NCBI RefSeq assembly: GCF_003968655.1
Contig: NZ_RXYK01000002.1
Location: 1-64,000 of the forward strand
Reading direction: 5' to 3'
Length of the DNA: 64,000 bases
DNA from: Chlorobium phaeovibrioides
Lineage (GTDB): Bacteria; Bacteroidota; Chlorobiia; Chlorobiales; Chlorobiaceae
In this document: positions 1-8,022 of the stretch, piece after piece
How positions within the stretch are numbered: position 1 is the first letter of the stretch
How the letters are laid out: every line of letters starts with the position of its first letter
The notes under the pieces: generated by a model
Database searches by the model: none
Seen by the model: only the letters and a program-made list of their open reading frames with translations
Told to the model about the DNA's origin: nothing
Position numbers and translations under genes: made by a program

Positions 1-134
1 AAATGTAGGGGGAGACGACGGACAATACCTGTCCGATGCGAAATAAATGAGGAGGGTGTTCCTCTGGTAGGTGTTGCCCGGTTGTAGGCGGAGCCGGGTC
101 TATCTATCAAGCCCTGCTTCGGCGGGATTTTTTT
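1..134 (+). ncRNA. 3' part of an unassigned structured RNA (partial at window edge)
   Basis: No plausible reading frame covers this stretch; a TAG at 6-8 could be the stop of an upstream gene. Four hairpins follow each other: GGACA/TGTCC (20-34), GAGGA/TCCTC (49-64), CCCGG/CCGGG (77-98), and CCTGC-TTCG-GCGGG (113-126) followed by seven T. The last is an intrinsic terminator with a UUCG tetraloop. This looks like the 3' end of a stable non-coding RNA, or a long structured 3' UTR, whose 5' part lies outside the window. I could not match it to the 3' ends of tmRNA, 5S RNA or RNase P RNA from memory. The hairpins are seen; that they form an RNA gene is inference. Confidence 0.4.
113..134 (+). terminator. 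Intrinsic terminator, UUCG loop
   Basis: A 5-bp stem CCTGC/GCGGG (one G-U pair) closes a TTCG tetraloop and is followed by A and seven T. It ends whatever is transcribed from the left edge, upstream of bamD. Confidence 0.7.
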
Positions 135-218
135 GAGCCGTCTCTATTTCTTGAGAAAAAAGTTGCATATTTCAATGAGTTCAAATCGGAGCGGCGTTCC
201 GGTATGTATGGCTTTTGG

Positions 219-246
219 GGTACCATATTAGGTACCAGTTTTTTTT
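219..246 (+). terminator. Terminator-like hairpin in the bamD leader
   Basis: GGTACC (219-224), six-base loop, GGTACC (231-236), then AG and eight T (239-246). It lies about 110 bases before the bamD start, so it is either a second terminator backing up the one at 113-134 or an attenuator in the bamD leader. I see no leader peptide or ligand-binding fold that would decide. Confidence 0.45.
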
Positions 247-358
247 ACTGCCGGAGAAGCTTGTGAACAGGGAGACTTCACATTCCCTAAGGGGTGAATG
301 TGTCGGGATTTGCGTATCTTCAATGATGAAAGGGAAATTAACTGGATATGGGAGTTTT

Positions 359-1255
359 ATGAAGCAGGGTCTGATATTGTTTCGTTCAGCGTTGGTGGTG
401 ATTGTTTTCGCCTCAATGGCTCTTTGGGGGTGTTCCTCGCAAAAGCCGGTGGTAAAAGCAGAGACTCAGGTCAAGGAGGGCTACAGTCGCGCTTCTGAGT
501 TCTACCAGAAAGAGGAGTATGAAAAAGCTGCTGCGGAACTTGAGCCGCTTCTTTTCTCCTCGCGGGCAACAGCGCTTGAGGATGATGTGCTGTTTCTCCT
601 TGCAGACTCCTACTTTCAATCGGAGCAGTACCTGCTCTCATCTGACATGTACGACAGGCTTCTTCAGCAGGTTCCCCGTTCCCCGTTCAGGGAGCAGGCT
701 GGCTTCATGCTTGCGCAGTCATATGAAAAACTGTCCCCTGTTTATGAACTTGATCAGGAGTATACCCGAAAAGCGATCGAGTCCTATTCTCTCTGGCTTG
801 GTGAGTACGGTACCCGTGACTCGGCTGCTGTTTCACGGGATCTTGATACCTACCGTGAATTGCTGAAAATCAATCCGGACAATGCATCCTACCGTGAACG
901 GTTTGAAGGGTTCAGTCGTGAGATGAAACGCCAGGGCTCCATAACCCATGCGACAAAGGCGATCCCGGTTCTCTATGACAAGCTCGCTGCTTCTGCATAT
1001 TCTGTTGCCCGGCAGTATGTGGTTCTTAAAAAATACAAGGCCGCAGGCATTGCTTTTGACGAAGTGGTTAGCCGTTATTCCCAAACCCCCTGGTACAGGA
1101 AGGCACTGGTAGGCCGGATTGAAGTGCTTGTCAAGCGCGGCAAGTGGTTTGAGGCTCGCACGGCGATGGATCAGTTTCTTCAGAAATACCCGGAGTCTCT
1201 GGAGGAGATGAAGGGGCTGAGAGAGGAAATTCTCAGGAATTTCTCCAATTCCTGA
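359..1255 (+). CDS. bamD: Outer-membrane assembly lipoprotein BamD (YfiO family)
   Basis: A 298-residue lipoprotein with tetratricopeptide repeats. The BAM complex inserts beta-barrel proteins into the outer membrane and BamD is its essential periplasmic lipoprotein. The ATG at 359 gives a short positively charged start, a hydrophobic segment and a lipobox ALWGC with the lipidated Cys at about residue 25. An in-frame start at 215 would bury this signal and is rejected. After the signal, helical repeats of TPR character run through residues 40-290 (for example YSRASEFYQKEEYEKA and ARQYVVLKKYKAAGIAFDEV). GGAG lies a few bases before the ATG. nadD follows after 11 bases and is probably cotranscribed. 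Confidence 0.85.
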   Translation: MKQGLILFRSALVVIVFASMALWGCSSQKPVVKAETQVKEGYSRASEFYQKEEYEKAAAELEPLLFSSRATALEDDVLFLLADSYFQSEQYLLSSDMYDRLLQQVPRSPFREQAGFMLAQSYEKLSPVYELDQEYTRKAIESYSLWLGEYGTRDSAAVSRDLDTYRELLKINPDNASYRERFEGFSREMKRQGSITHATKAIPVLYDKLAASAYSVARQYVVLKKYKAAGIAFDEVVSRYSQTPWYRKALVGRIEVLVKRGKWFEARTAMDQFLQKYPESLEEMKGLREEILRNFSNS

Positions 1256-1266
1256 GGCGGAGCCGC

Positions 1267-1848
1267 ATGCATGTCGGGGTACTGGGAGGGACATTCGACC
1301 CTCCCCATAACGGTCATCTCGCCCTGGCTCTGTTTGCGCGGGAACTGCTCTGTGTTGATCGTCTTATTCTTTCTGTTTCTGACAACCCGCTCAAACAGCG
1401 GCGCAGTGCAAGCGACTCACAGCGTAAAGCGATGACGGAGCTGCTCTGTCATGAACTCAACCGTACCGGCACATTCTGTGATGCATGCGGCTGGGAGCTT
1501 GAGCAGAAGCGCCCTTCCTATACAGTCAATCTTCTCAGGTTTGTCCGCTCTCTCTACCCCTCAGCAAGTTTGAGTCTGCTTGTGGGTGAAGACAGCTGGC
1601 GCAATTTCGGTTCGTGGAAGAGTCCTGAGGAAATTGAGGAGCTGGCGGATGTTGTGGTGTTTGCCAGAGGCGCAGAACATATGACTGAACGGCCGGACGC
1701 CGTTTCGGGCATAAGGTTTGTTGAGTTTTCCTGCCCGCTTTCATCAACAATGCTCCGTGGGAGGATTGCCGAAGGCCAGAGTGTTTCCTCTCTTCTCCCC
1801 TCCTCCATTGACCGGTATATCCGGCGGGAGGGGCTGTACGGAGAGTGA
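1267..1848 (+). CDS. nadD: Nicotinate-nucleotide adenylyltransferase
   Basis: Transfers AMP from ATP to nicotinate mononucleotide to make deamido-NAD in NAD biosynthesis. The 193 residues fit the family length. The N-terminus has the nucleotidyltransferase motif GGTFDPPHNGH (residues 7-17, HxGH histidines at 14 and 17), and the C-terminal part has the SSTxxR-type motif (SSTMLRGRI) that holds ATP phosphates. It lies directly behind bamD and converges on argS with 19 bases between stops. NAD kinase (nadK) is also in this window, about 42 kb away. Confidence 0.92.
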   Translation: MHVGVLGGTFDPPHNGHLALALFARELLCVDRLILSVSDNPLKQRRSASDSQRKAMTELLCHELNRTGTFCDACGWELEQKRPSYTVNLLRFVRSLYPSASLSLLVGEDSWRNFGSWKSPEEIEELADVVVFARGAEHMTERPDAVSGIRFVEFSCPLSSTMLRGRIAEGQSVSSLLPSSIDRYIRREGLYGE

Positions 1849-1867
1849 GGGTGCCGGTGCCTCTTTG

Positions 1868-3526
1868 CTACATTGACTCGGGGGCGCTGATTCCCAGAAT
1901 CCTGAACCCGTTCTGCAGTACCTGCCGCGTGGCAAGGGAGAGAAGGAGGCGCGCGTTGGCTGTGTCGGCTTCAGCTTTAAGGATGGGACATTCCTGATAA
2001 AAACGGTGGTAGAGTTCTGCTATGGAGTGCATGTAGTCAACCATTTTCTGCGGTTCCAGCAGGCGGAGTGCAGAGCGGACCATGTCGGGAAAGTCAAGCA
2101 GAGCAAGGGCAAGCTGCAGTTCTTCGGGTGAAGAGAGTGTTTTGAGAAGAGCAAGGTCGGGCAGTTTCTCAGGGTTGAAGCCGTTTTCACTCCACGCCAT
2201 CCTCAGAAGGCTGCAGATTCGGGCATGGGCATACTGCAGATAGAAGACGGGGTTGTCTTTCGACTGTTTTCTGGCAAGATCCACATCGAAGTTCAGATGG
2301 GAGTCTTTGCTTCGCATGATGAAGAAAAGACGGGTCGCATCGGCTCCAACATCGTCTATAAGGTCATCAAGAAGGTCGGCATTGCCTTTTCGTGTCGACA
2401 TCTTGACGGTTTCTCCGTCAACCGTTGTGGTGACGAACTGGTTGATGGCTATGCGAATACGGCTGGTGTCATGGCCGAGTATTTTGAGGGCTTCAATAAC
2501 ATCGGGATACTCGTCTATATGGTCGGCCCCGAACACATTGACGATGACTCCGAAGCCTCTGTCGTATTTTGTGAGGTGATAGGCTATGTCAGGCAGTCTG
2601 TAGCTTGGCTCGCCGGTTGACTTTACGAGGACCTTGTTTTTTTCCTGCCCCAGTTTTGTTGTCAGAAACCATGTTGCCCCTTCGTACTCATCAATAAAGC
2701 CTTTCTGGCTAAGCGCATCAATAACCCGGCTGTTTCGGGTCGCTCCGTTTTCATCGGGGGTGTAGAGGGTGTGTTCGTTGAAGAACGAGTCGTGGCGGAT
2801 TCCGAGCCGCTCCAGCGTCTTTTTGATGGAGCTGAAAATGATGGCTTCCGCCGTGCTCTTGAATTCGCCGGTTCCCTCTGTGTCCGCAAGAGAGTCGCCC
2901 TGTTCCTGGTAGATGCGGTCTGCAATGTCGCCGATGTAGCCACCCTGGTAATGGGTATCGGGAAAGTCAACCTTCCGTCCGCACCGTTCAAGGTAGCGGA
3001 ACCGTACGGACTCGCCGAGAATCTGCATCTGGCGTCCGGCATCATTGAAATAGTATTCACGCGTGACGCTGTAGCCTTCAGCCTCAAACAGGTTGGCTAT
3101 GCAGTCGCCAAGGACTCCTCCGCGGCCCCGGCCGATTGTCAGCGGACCGGTCGGGTTGGCGCTCACATACTCCACAATTGCCTTTTCTCCATTGCCTGAG
3201 GTCCCCCGACCGAATGCTTCCCCCTGGCGGAGAACCTCACCAAGGGAGTCCATGATGAAGGGGGGGGTCAGGAAGAAGTTGATGAATCCGGGGCCTGCAA
3301 CCTCTGTTTTTTCAATGCTTCCGGAAGGGAACCGGAGGTGGCCTATGAGTTCCTGGGCAAGCGTCCTTGGGTTTTTCCCGAGCTCTTTTGCGGATAGAAA
3401 TGCAATGTTTGTGGAAAAGTGTCCGAATTTTGCCGAGGCCGGCTTTTCTATCTGAACCGGCTGGCCGGTTTCTATCCCCGCACTGCGGAGCGCGTCCTGA
3501 ATGACTGGTCTGAAAAATTGCTGCAT
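1868..3526 (-). CDS. argS: Arginyl-tRNA synthetase with altered HIGH motif
   Basis: A class I aminoacyl-tRNA synthetase that charges tRNA-Arg; 552 residues, normal length. It has the ArgRS N-terminal Add-1 domain (residues 1-100), the catalytic Rossmann fold, the second signature KMSTRKG and the C-terminal DALR anticodon-binding domain. The first signature, HIGH in nearly all class I synthetases, here reads TIGR at residues 130-133 (context [14 protein letters not shown]), read directly from the nucleotides around 3130-3140. The rest of the catalytic domain is well kept, so the enzyme is probably active. It is the last gene of a trpS-HAD-argS unit, 7 bases behind the HAD gene. Confidence 0.95.
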   Translation of the reverse strand: MQQFFRPVIQDALRSAGIETGQPVQIEKPASAKFGHFSTNIAFLSAKELGKNPRTLAQELIGHLRFPSGSIEKTEVAGPGFINFFLTPPFIMDSLGEVLRQGEAFGRGTSGNGEKAIVEYVSANPTGPLTIGRGRGGVLGDCIANLFEAEGYSVTREYYFNDAGRQMQILGESVRFRYLERCGRKVDFPDTHYQGGYIGDIADRIYQEQGDSLADTEGTGEFKSTAEAIIFSSIKKTLERLGIRHDSFFNEHTLYTPDENGATRNSRVIDALSQKGFIDEYEGATWFLTTKLGQEKNKVLVKSTGEPSYRLPDIAYHLTKYDRGFGVIVNVFGADHIDEYPDVIEALKILGHDTSRIRIAINQFVTTTVDGETVKMSTRKGNADLLDDLIDDVGADATRLFFIMRSKDSHLNFDVDLARKQSKDNPVFYLQYAHARICSLLRMAWSENGFNPEKLPDLALLKTLSSPEELQLALALLDFPDMVRSALRLLEPQKMVDYMHSIAELYHRFYQECPILKAEADTANARLLLSLATRQVLQNGFRILGISAPESM

Positions 3527-3533
3527 CGCTCTT

Positions 3534-4229
3534 TTATGGTGATGTCAATGGGTTGCTTGCCGGGATGTTCCGGACAAGTTCAATGGGGTCGAGTGCAGCG
3601 AAGTCGTCAATGACTGCAATGACATTGCCGAAAGGATTGAATGCCTCCCTGCTGTTTGTTGTGGTGACTGCTACTGCTGCCATGCCGGCACTTCTGGCCG
3701 CTTCAAGGCCGGGAATTGCGTCTTCAAAGACGATGCATGACGAGGGGGGAACATTGAGCAGTTCCGCTGCCCGCAGAAAAACATCGGGGTCGGGTTTGCC
3801 GCGGGCCACATCGGATGCGGAGACAATTGCCCCGAAGGAGCTTCGCATGTGGAGTATGTCAAGAACAAAGTCGATGTTTTTATGGCCCGCTCCGGTTCCT
3901 ATTGCCATTGCAATTCCGCTGTCGGCGGCTTTGGCGAGAAAGCCCTCAAGCCCTTTGAGCGGGCGGATCATGCTGCGCGAATTGACGCGGTAGACAAAGT
4001 CCTTGAGTTCGGTGAGGCGGTCGGCTTCAGTGGCGCTGATGTCGGGGTCAAGAAAGTAGCGAAGGACATCATGCCCTTTCATCCCGGCGGTTTCAACAAG
4101 ATATCGTTCGGTGTCCATCCCTTCCAGCCCGTAGTCGCGGAAGAGTTCTACCCATGAGTCGGCGTGGTGGCGCATGTTGTCAGTCAACACCCCGTCCATG
4201 TCAAAAATGAATGCGCTCCGGTTGCTCAT
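3534..4229 (-). CDS. HAD-superfamily phosphatase/phosphomutase (beta-phosphoglucomutase-like)
   Basis: 231 residues with all HAD motifs: the nucleophile motif DMDGVLTD (about residues 10-17), a helical cap, the motif II Thr in IGTGAG, a Lys in GKPDPDVF, and the acidic motif [11 protein letters not shown]. Family members hydrolyse phosphoglycolate or sugar phosphates, or isomerise hexose phosphates; the substrate cannot be told from sequence alone. The start ATG overlaps the trpS stop (4226-4229), so translation is probably coupled, and argS follows after 7 bases. A housekeeping metabolite-repair phosphatase is a reasonable guess, not established. Confidence 0.8.
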   Translation of the reverse strand: MSNRSAFIFDMDGVLTDNMRHHADSWVELFRDYGLEGMDTERYLVETAGMKGHDVLRYFLDPDISATEADRLTELKDFVYRVNSRSMIRPLKGLEGFLAKAADSGIAMAIGTGAGHKNIDFVLDILHMRSSFGAIVSASDVARGKPDPDVFLRAAELLNVPPSSCIVFEDAIPGLEAARSAGMAAVAVTTTNSREAFNPFGNVIAVIDDFAALDPIELVRNIPASNPLTSP

Positions 4230-5254
4230 TGTTCTCCCAGGTTCATGGCTGCCCTGACCTCCCCCATGGTGTGTCGGGCTATGGTTTTTGCTTTTCTTTC
4301 ACCTTCAAGCAGAATGTCGCGAACCGTGTCGGGGTCAGAGGCGAAATTGTGCCGTTTTTCAAGAATGGGTTCAAGTTCAAGAGAGATTGCGGCGGCACAC
4401 ATTTTTTTGCAGTCAACACATCCCAGTGCACCTGAGCGGCAATCCTTTGCTATGGATGCTATGGTGTCGGGTGCGCTGAACCGGGAGTGGTAGCTGAAGA
4501 CGGTGCAGACCTCGGGCCGTCCGGGATCGTTCCTGCGGATTTTTTCGGTGTCAGTCACCGCGTTGCGCATTTTTTTCATGACATCTTCCGGACCGTCGGA
4601 AAGGAGAATGGTGTTGCCGAGCGACTTGGACATCTTTGCTTTTCCGTCAAGACCTACCAGTCGGGAGAATTTCGTGATTTTTGGTTCGGGCTCAACAAAG
4701 ACCGGTCCGCTCTGTGGGTGCGGGTAGTGGCTGTTGAACTTTCGTGCAATCTCCCTGGTGATTTCAACATGAGGAATCTGGTCTTCGCCAACCGGCACCA
4801 GGGTGCCTTTGTACAGAAGTATGTCTGCCGCCTGAAGGACCGGGTATCCGAGATGGCCATAGGTGAGAGAGTCCATGTTCAGGTCGCGGACCTGTTCCTT
4901 GAGTGTCGGGTTTCTCTCAAGGCGGGAGGATGTGATGAGCATTGAGAAAATCAGAAAGAGCTCTGTGTGCTCCTTGATCTGCGATTGACGGAACACCGGG
5001 CTTTTCTCGGGGTCAATTCCTGCTGCCAGCCAGTCAATGAGCATCTCAATGGTGTTCTGGTATATCTCCCGGGTGTCAAGCGAGGTGGTCAGGTTGTGGT
5101 AGTCGGCAATGAGAAAGCAGGTTTCGCAGCCTCTGGTCCCGTCGGGGTTGGTGAGGTTCTGCTGTACCACCCAGTTTTCAAGTGCTCCTGTGTAATGTCC
5201 GAGGTGCAGCTTTCCTGTTGGCCGCATCCCGCTTAAGATCCGCGGTGTTCCCAT
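4226..5254 (-). CDS. trpS: Tryptophanyl-tRNA synthetase with a [4Fe-4S]-type cysteine motif
   Basis: Charges tRNA-Trp. The 342 residues carry the class I signatures HLGH (residues 17-20) and KMSKS (208-212). Cysteines at about 250, 272, 279 and 282 are spaced C-x21-C-x6-C-x2-C, close to the C-x22-C-x6-C-x2-C motif that binds a [4Fe-4S] cluster near the anticodon-recognition region in Thermotoga maritima TrpRS. A bound cluster is therefore inferred. The 5' leader on this strand contains two GC-rich hairpins between about 5262 and 5313. First gene of trpS-HAD-argS. Confidence 0.93.
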   Translation of the reverse strand: MGTPRILSGMRPTGKLHLGHYTGALENWVVQQNLTNPDGTRGCETCFLIADYHNLTTSLDTREIYQNTIEMLIDWLAAGIDPEKSPVFRQSQIKEHTELFLIFSMLITSSRLERNPTLKEQVRDLNMDSLTYGHLGYPVLQAADILLYKGTLVPVGEDQIPHVEITREIARKFNSHYPHPQSGPVFVEPEPKITKFSRLVGLDGKAKMSKSLGNTILLSDGPEDVMKKMRNAVTDTEKIRRNDPGRPEVCTVFSYHSRFSAPDTIASIAKDCRSGALGCVDCKKMCAAAISLELEPILEKRHNFASDPDTVRDILLEGERKAKTIARHTMGEVRAAMNLGEQ

Positions 5255-5442
5255 AAAGAAATGAATGATGCCGCTCCGGAGTGCGGCAATACGCCTCCAG
5301 GGGAGGCTTTGTGGAGATAGGTTTTTTGTGAATGCTTCAGAAGTTATAATAGTTCGGATAAAGATAAAAGGGCTTTGTTTGATAATAGTTTTGGTTGGGC
5401 TATATTGTGCAACTTGATTCGATGTTTTTTTGTTTCAATCTG

Positions 5443-5473
5443 TTGACAGAAGAACATGGCGAAATCAGATATT
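5443..5473 (+). promoter_or_regulatory. Candidate promoter of the SRP RNA gene
   Basis: A consensus -35 TTGACA lies at 5443-5448. Possible -10 elements are CAGATA (5466-5471, 17-base spacing) or GATATT (5468-5473, 19-base spacing); neither is strong. The position just upstream of the RNA's closing stem (5477) supports the assignment. Confidence 0.4.
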
Positions 5474-5476
5474 TTT

Positions 5477-5576
5477 GAGAGTAAGTCCTATACAACATTC
5501 GCCTGCCCAACCATGTCAGATCCGGAAGGAAGCAGCATCCGGCATTGTGAGTGTGTGATATAGTAAGCTTACTCTC
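5477..5576 (+). ncRNA. ffs: Signal recognition particle RNA, small bacterial (4.5S) type
   Basis: The stretch 5513-5539 carries the near-invariant SRP RNA tip: CATGTCAG, a CCGGAAGG GGAA tetraloop, then AAGCAGCA. The flanks close a long hairpin: GAGAGTAAG (5477-5485) pairs perfectly with CTTACTCTC (5568-5576), and the arms between are partly complementary (TATA...TATA, AACATT with CATTGTGAG). The predicted molecule is about 100 nt without an Alu domain. A nine-T run begins at 5577 and would terminate transcription. This RNA binds Ffh (not in this window) and directs inner-membrane and secreted proteins to the translocon. Confidence 0.92.
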
Positions 5577-5597
5577 TTTTTTTTTCTCTTTTTTCAA
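5577..5597 (+). terminator. T-rich terminator of the SRP RNA
   Basis: The closing stem of the SRP RNA runs directly into TTTTTTTTT-CTC-TTTTTT (5577-5594), an intrinsic terminator arrangement. The next gene starts at 5609-5618, so some read-through into it is possible. Confidence 0.6.
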
Positions 5598-5617
5598 TAA
5601 ACGGGACAGTGTACACA

Positions 5618-6667
5618 ATGAAACCTGCAGTTACGAAAGAGGCTCTTCTCAATGAGCCTGTACGCCATATTGATATCAAACAGCTCAATATTGTCCCTCT
5701 TGTGGACCAGATGGGGGAGACGGCTTTTCAGGCAAGGAACCTTGCCCGCGCTGCGTCCATTCTTGATATGATGCAGAAAGACCGGGAGTGCGCTGTCATC
5801 CTGACGCTTGCGGGTTCTCTCATCAGTGCCGGACTGAAGCAGGTCATCATTGACATGCTTGAAAACAATATGGTTGATGCCATTGTTTCCACCGGTGCGA
5901 ACATTGTTGATCAGGATTTTTTCGAGGCGCTCGGCTTCCTTCACTACAAAGGCACGCAGTTCATTGATGATGCCGTTCTCCGTGACCTGCACATCGACCG
6001 CATTTATGACACATTTATTGACGAGGACGACCTTCGCGTGTGTGACGATACACTTGCTTTCATTGCTGATTCCATGCCGCATGGGCCGTATTCTTCACGG
6101 GAGTTCATCGAGGAGATGGGCCGCTACATTGAGGCGAACAATCATGATAAAAACTCCATTGTCTACAAAGCTTTTGAGAAGGGAGTGCCGATTTTCTGCC
6201 CTGCTTTCTCCGACTGCTCTGCCGGGTTTGGCCTGGTACACCACCAGTGGCATAATCCCGAAAGCCATGTTACAATCGACTCGGTGAAAGATTTTCGTGA
6301 GCTGACCCGCATCAAGATAGAGAATGACCGGACAGGAATTTTCATGATCGGTGGAGGTGTTCCGAAGAACTTTACCCAGGATATTGTGGTTGCGGCCGAA
6401 GTGCTTGGCTACGAGGATGTTTCCATGCATACCTATGCCGTCCAGATTACCGTGGCTGACGAGAGGGACGGTGCTCTTTCGGGCTCAACCCTCAAAGAGG
6501 CCAGCTCATGGGGCAAGGTTGATACGGTGCATGAGCAGATGGTCTATGCCGAGGCTACCATTGCCATGCCGCTCATTGCCGGTTATGCATACCACAAGCG
6601 CAATTGGGAAGGCCGACCCGCAAGGAATTTCAATGCAATGCTCAATAAACCGCAGGTCAATCCATAG
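5618..6667 (+). CDS. Deoxyhypusine-synthase-like protein
   Basis: About 349 residues from ATG 5618 (an in-frame GTG at 5609 is the alternative). It aligns over its length with the eukaryotic/archaeal DHS family, which transfers the aminobutyl group of spermidine to a lysine of eIF5A. Family landmarks include STGANIVDQD, FMIGGGVPKNF and the active-site region EASSWGKV, whose Lys (about 300) matches the lysine that carries the enzyme intermediate in human DHS. Bacteria lack eIF5A; some bacterial relatives make homospermidine, so a polyamine-forming role is plausible but not shown here. Transaldolase follows after 9 bases. Confidence 0.85.
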   Translation: MKPAVTKEALLNEPVRHIDIKQLNIVPLVDQMGETAFQARNLARAASILDMMQKDRECAVILTLAGSLISAGLKQVIIDMLENNMVDAIVSTGANIVDQDFFEALGFLHYKGTQFIDDAVLRDLHIDRIYDTFIDEDDLRVCDDTLAFIADSMPHGPYSSREFIEEMGRYIEANNHDKNSIVYKAFEKGVPIFCPAFSDCSAGFGLVHHQWHNPESHVTIDSVKDFRELTRIKIENDRTGIFMIGGGVPKNFTQDIVVAAEVLGYEDVSMHTYAVQITVADERDGALSGSTLKEASSWGKVDTVHEQMVYAEATIAMPLIAGYAYHKRNWEGRPARNFNAMLNKPQVNP

Positions 6668-6676
6668 GGAGGAGAG

Positions 6677-7345
6677 ATGAAGTTTTTCATCGATACGGCA
6701 GATCTTGACGAAATCCGCTCTGCCGCGGAGCTTGGGATGCTTGATGGTGTGACGACCAACCCGTCGCTGATTGCAAAAATCGTGAAAGACCCCTCGAATT
6801 TCACGCGCACTGATTTTTTTGACCATATTGCGGCCATTTGCGACCTGGTTGACGGGCCTGTCAGCGCCGAGGTGACTTCGCTGGATACCGCTTCAATGAT
6901 AAAGGAGGGGGAGGCGCTTGCCGCCATTCATGACAATGTTGTCGTGAAGTGTCCTCTGACAATCGATGGTCTCAAGGCTATACGCCACTTGTCCGAAGCT
7001 GGCATTGCCACCAACGCCACTCTTGTCTTTTCGCCCAGCCAGGCCATTCTTGCCGCAAAGGCAGGGGCCTCCTTCGTCAGCCCGTTTGTCGGGCGGCTTG
7101 ACGACATCAGTACCGACGGAATGGCTCTTGTTGAGGATATTGTCGACATCTACGACAATTACGGCTATATGGCTGAGGTGATTGTGGCAAGTGTCCGCCA
7201 TCCCCAGCATGTTGTTGAGGCGGCAAGAATCGGTGCCGATATCGCCACCATTCCCTTCAGCGTCATCAGCCGGCTTGCCGTCCATCCCCTGACAGAGAGC
7301 GGTCTGAAAAAATTCATGGAAGATGCTTCGGTCATCAAGCCTTGA
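6677..7345 (+). CDS. tal: Transaldolase, short (TalC/FSA-like) type
   Basis: Moves a dihydroxyacetone unit between sugar phosphates in the non-oxidative pentose phosphate pathway. At 222 residues it belongs to the short subfamily that also includes fructose-6-phosphate aldolase. The N-terminus [13 protein letters not shown] and TTNPSLI (about 27-33) are family signatures, and the Schiff-base lysine is in VVVKCPLT (about residue 86). GGAGGAG stands just before the ATG. Probably in one transcript with the DHS-like gene. Whether it prefers transaldolase or F6P aldolase activity cannot be settled by eye. Confidence 0.9.
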   Translation: MKFFIDTADLDEIRSAAELGMLDGVTTNPSLIAKIVKDPSNFTRTDFFDHIAAICDLVDGPVSAEVTSLDTASMIKEGEALAAIHDNVVVKCPLTIDGLKAIRHLSEAGIATNATLVFSPSQAILAAKAGASFVSPFVGRLDDISTDGMALVEDIVDIYDNYGYMAEVIVASVRHPQHVVEAARIGADIATIPFSVISRLAVHPLTESGLKKFMEDASVIKP

Positions 7346-7357
7346 ACGGGGGCGGGT

Positions 7358-7882
7358 TCACTCGCTGATGACTTCTACGCGGACCCTTGCCGTACCCTTC
7401 TGGTAAAAACCAAGCTGCCGGGCCCCCTCGGCGCTTAAATCTATGACGCGGTCGTCAACAAATGGGCCGCGGTCATTGACCCTTACCACGATAGACTGGC
7501 TGTTTTCAAGGTTGGTCACTCTTACAACCGAGGGAAGGGGCAGGTATTTGTGAGCCGCGCTCGGAGCTGAAGGGTCGAACTGTTCCCCATATGCCGTTGG
7601 CTGACCGTTGTTTTTCTTGAGGGTTTCGTGTCCGTACCATGAAGCCATTCCAACCTCTTCATATGCGAGAGCCTGCTCGTAGCTCATCGGCACATAGACC
7701 CGACCGTTGATGCTGTAGGGGGTGTTTTTGAGTTTTCCCAGCCGGTAGGCCTCTTCGGGGGAAATGCGTCTGCTCTCCTCCCTTAAAAAAGGGCTCCGGC
7801 CGGTGGAGCATGAGCTCAGTGCAAGTGCAAGCATCAGGAATCCGGCCGGCAGGGTGCGTCGTTTCATCGTATCAGCAATCAT
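7358..7882 (-). CDS. rlpA: RlpA-like septal-ring lipoprotein / lytic transglycosylase
   Basis: A lipoprotein with a double-psi beta-barrel (DPBB) domain. The signal has a hydrophobic stretch and a lipobox ALSSC. The DPBB domain contains the RlpA signatures ASWYGHETLKKNNGQPTAYGE and VRVNDRGPFVDDRVIDLS; the Asp of NDRGPF is the family's catalytic-type acid. No SPOR domain is present, so this is the short form. The ATG at 7882 has AAGAAG upstream; the ATG at 7867 is also possible. Likely role: cleaving denuded peptidoglycan strands at the septum, inferred from the family. Confidence 0.85.
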   Translation of the reverse strand: MIADTMKRRTLPAGFLMLALALSSCSTGRSPFLREESRRISPEEAYRLGKLKNTPYSINGRVYVPMSYEQALAYEEVGMASWYGHETLKKNNGQPTAYGEQFDPSAPSAAHKYLPLPSVVRVTNLENSQSIVVRVNDRGPFVDDRVIDLSAEGARQLGFYQKGTARVRVEVISE

Positions 7883-8022
7883 ATGTTGGTTCTTCTTGCG
7901 GAGGACTTCTTTATTTAAAGTAGCCAATTTACGGGAATTTTCCCTTTATGAGCGGTATATTCCTGTAAGCATAGTAGTGGCAACTGCATCTGCAGGGGCA
8001 TTCAAACAAAGACCGGAATGGT

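Noticed and set aside
5262-5313. Tryptophan T-box or attenuator in the trpS leader
   Set aside because: Two GC-rich hairpins exist, but there is no specifier-loop/T-box sequence, no Trp-codon leader peptide and no T-run, so an attenuation mechanism cannot be supported.
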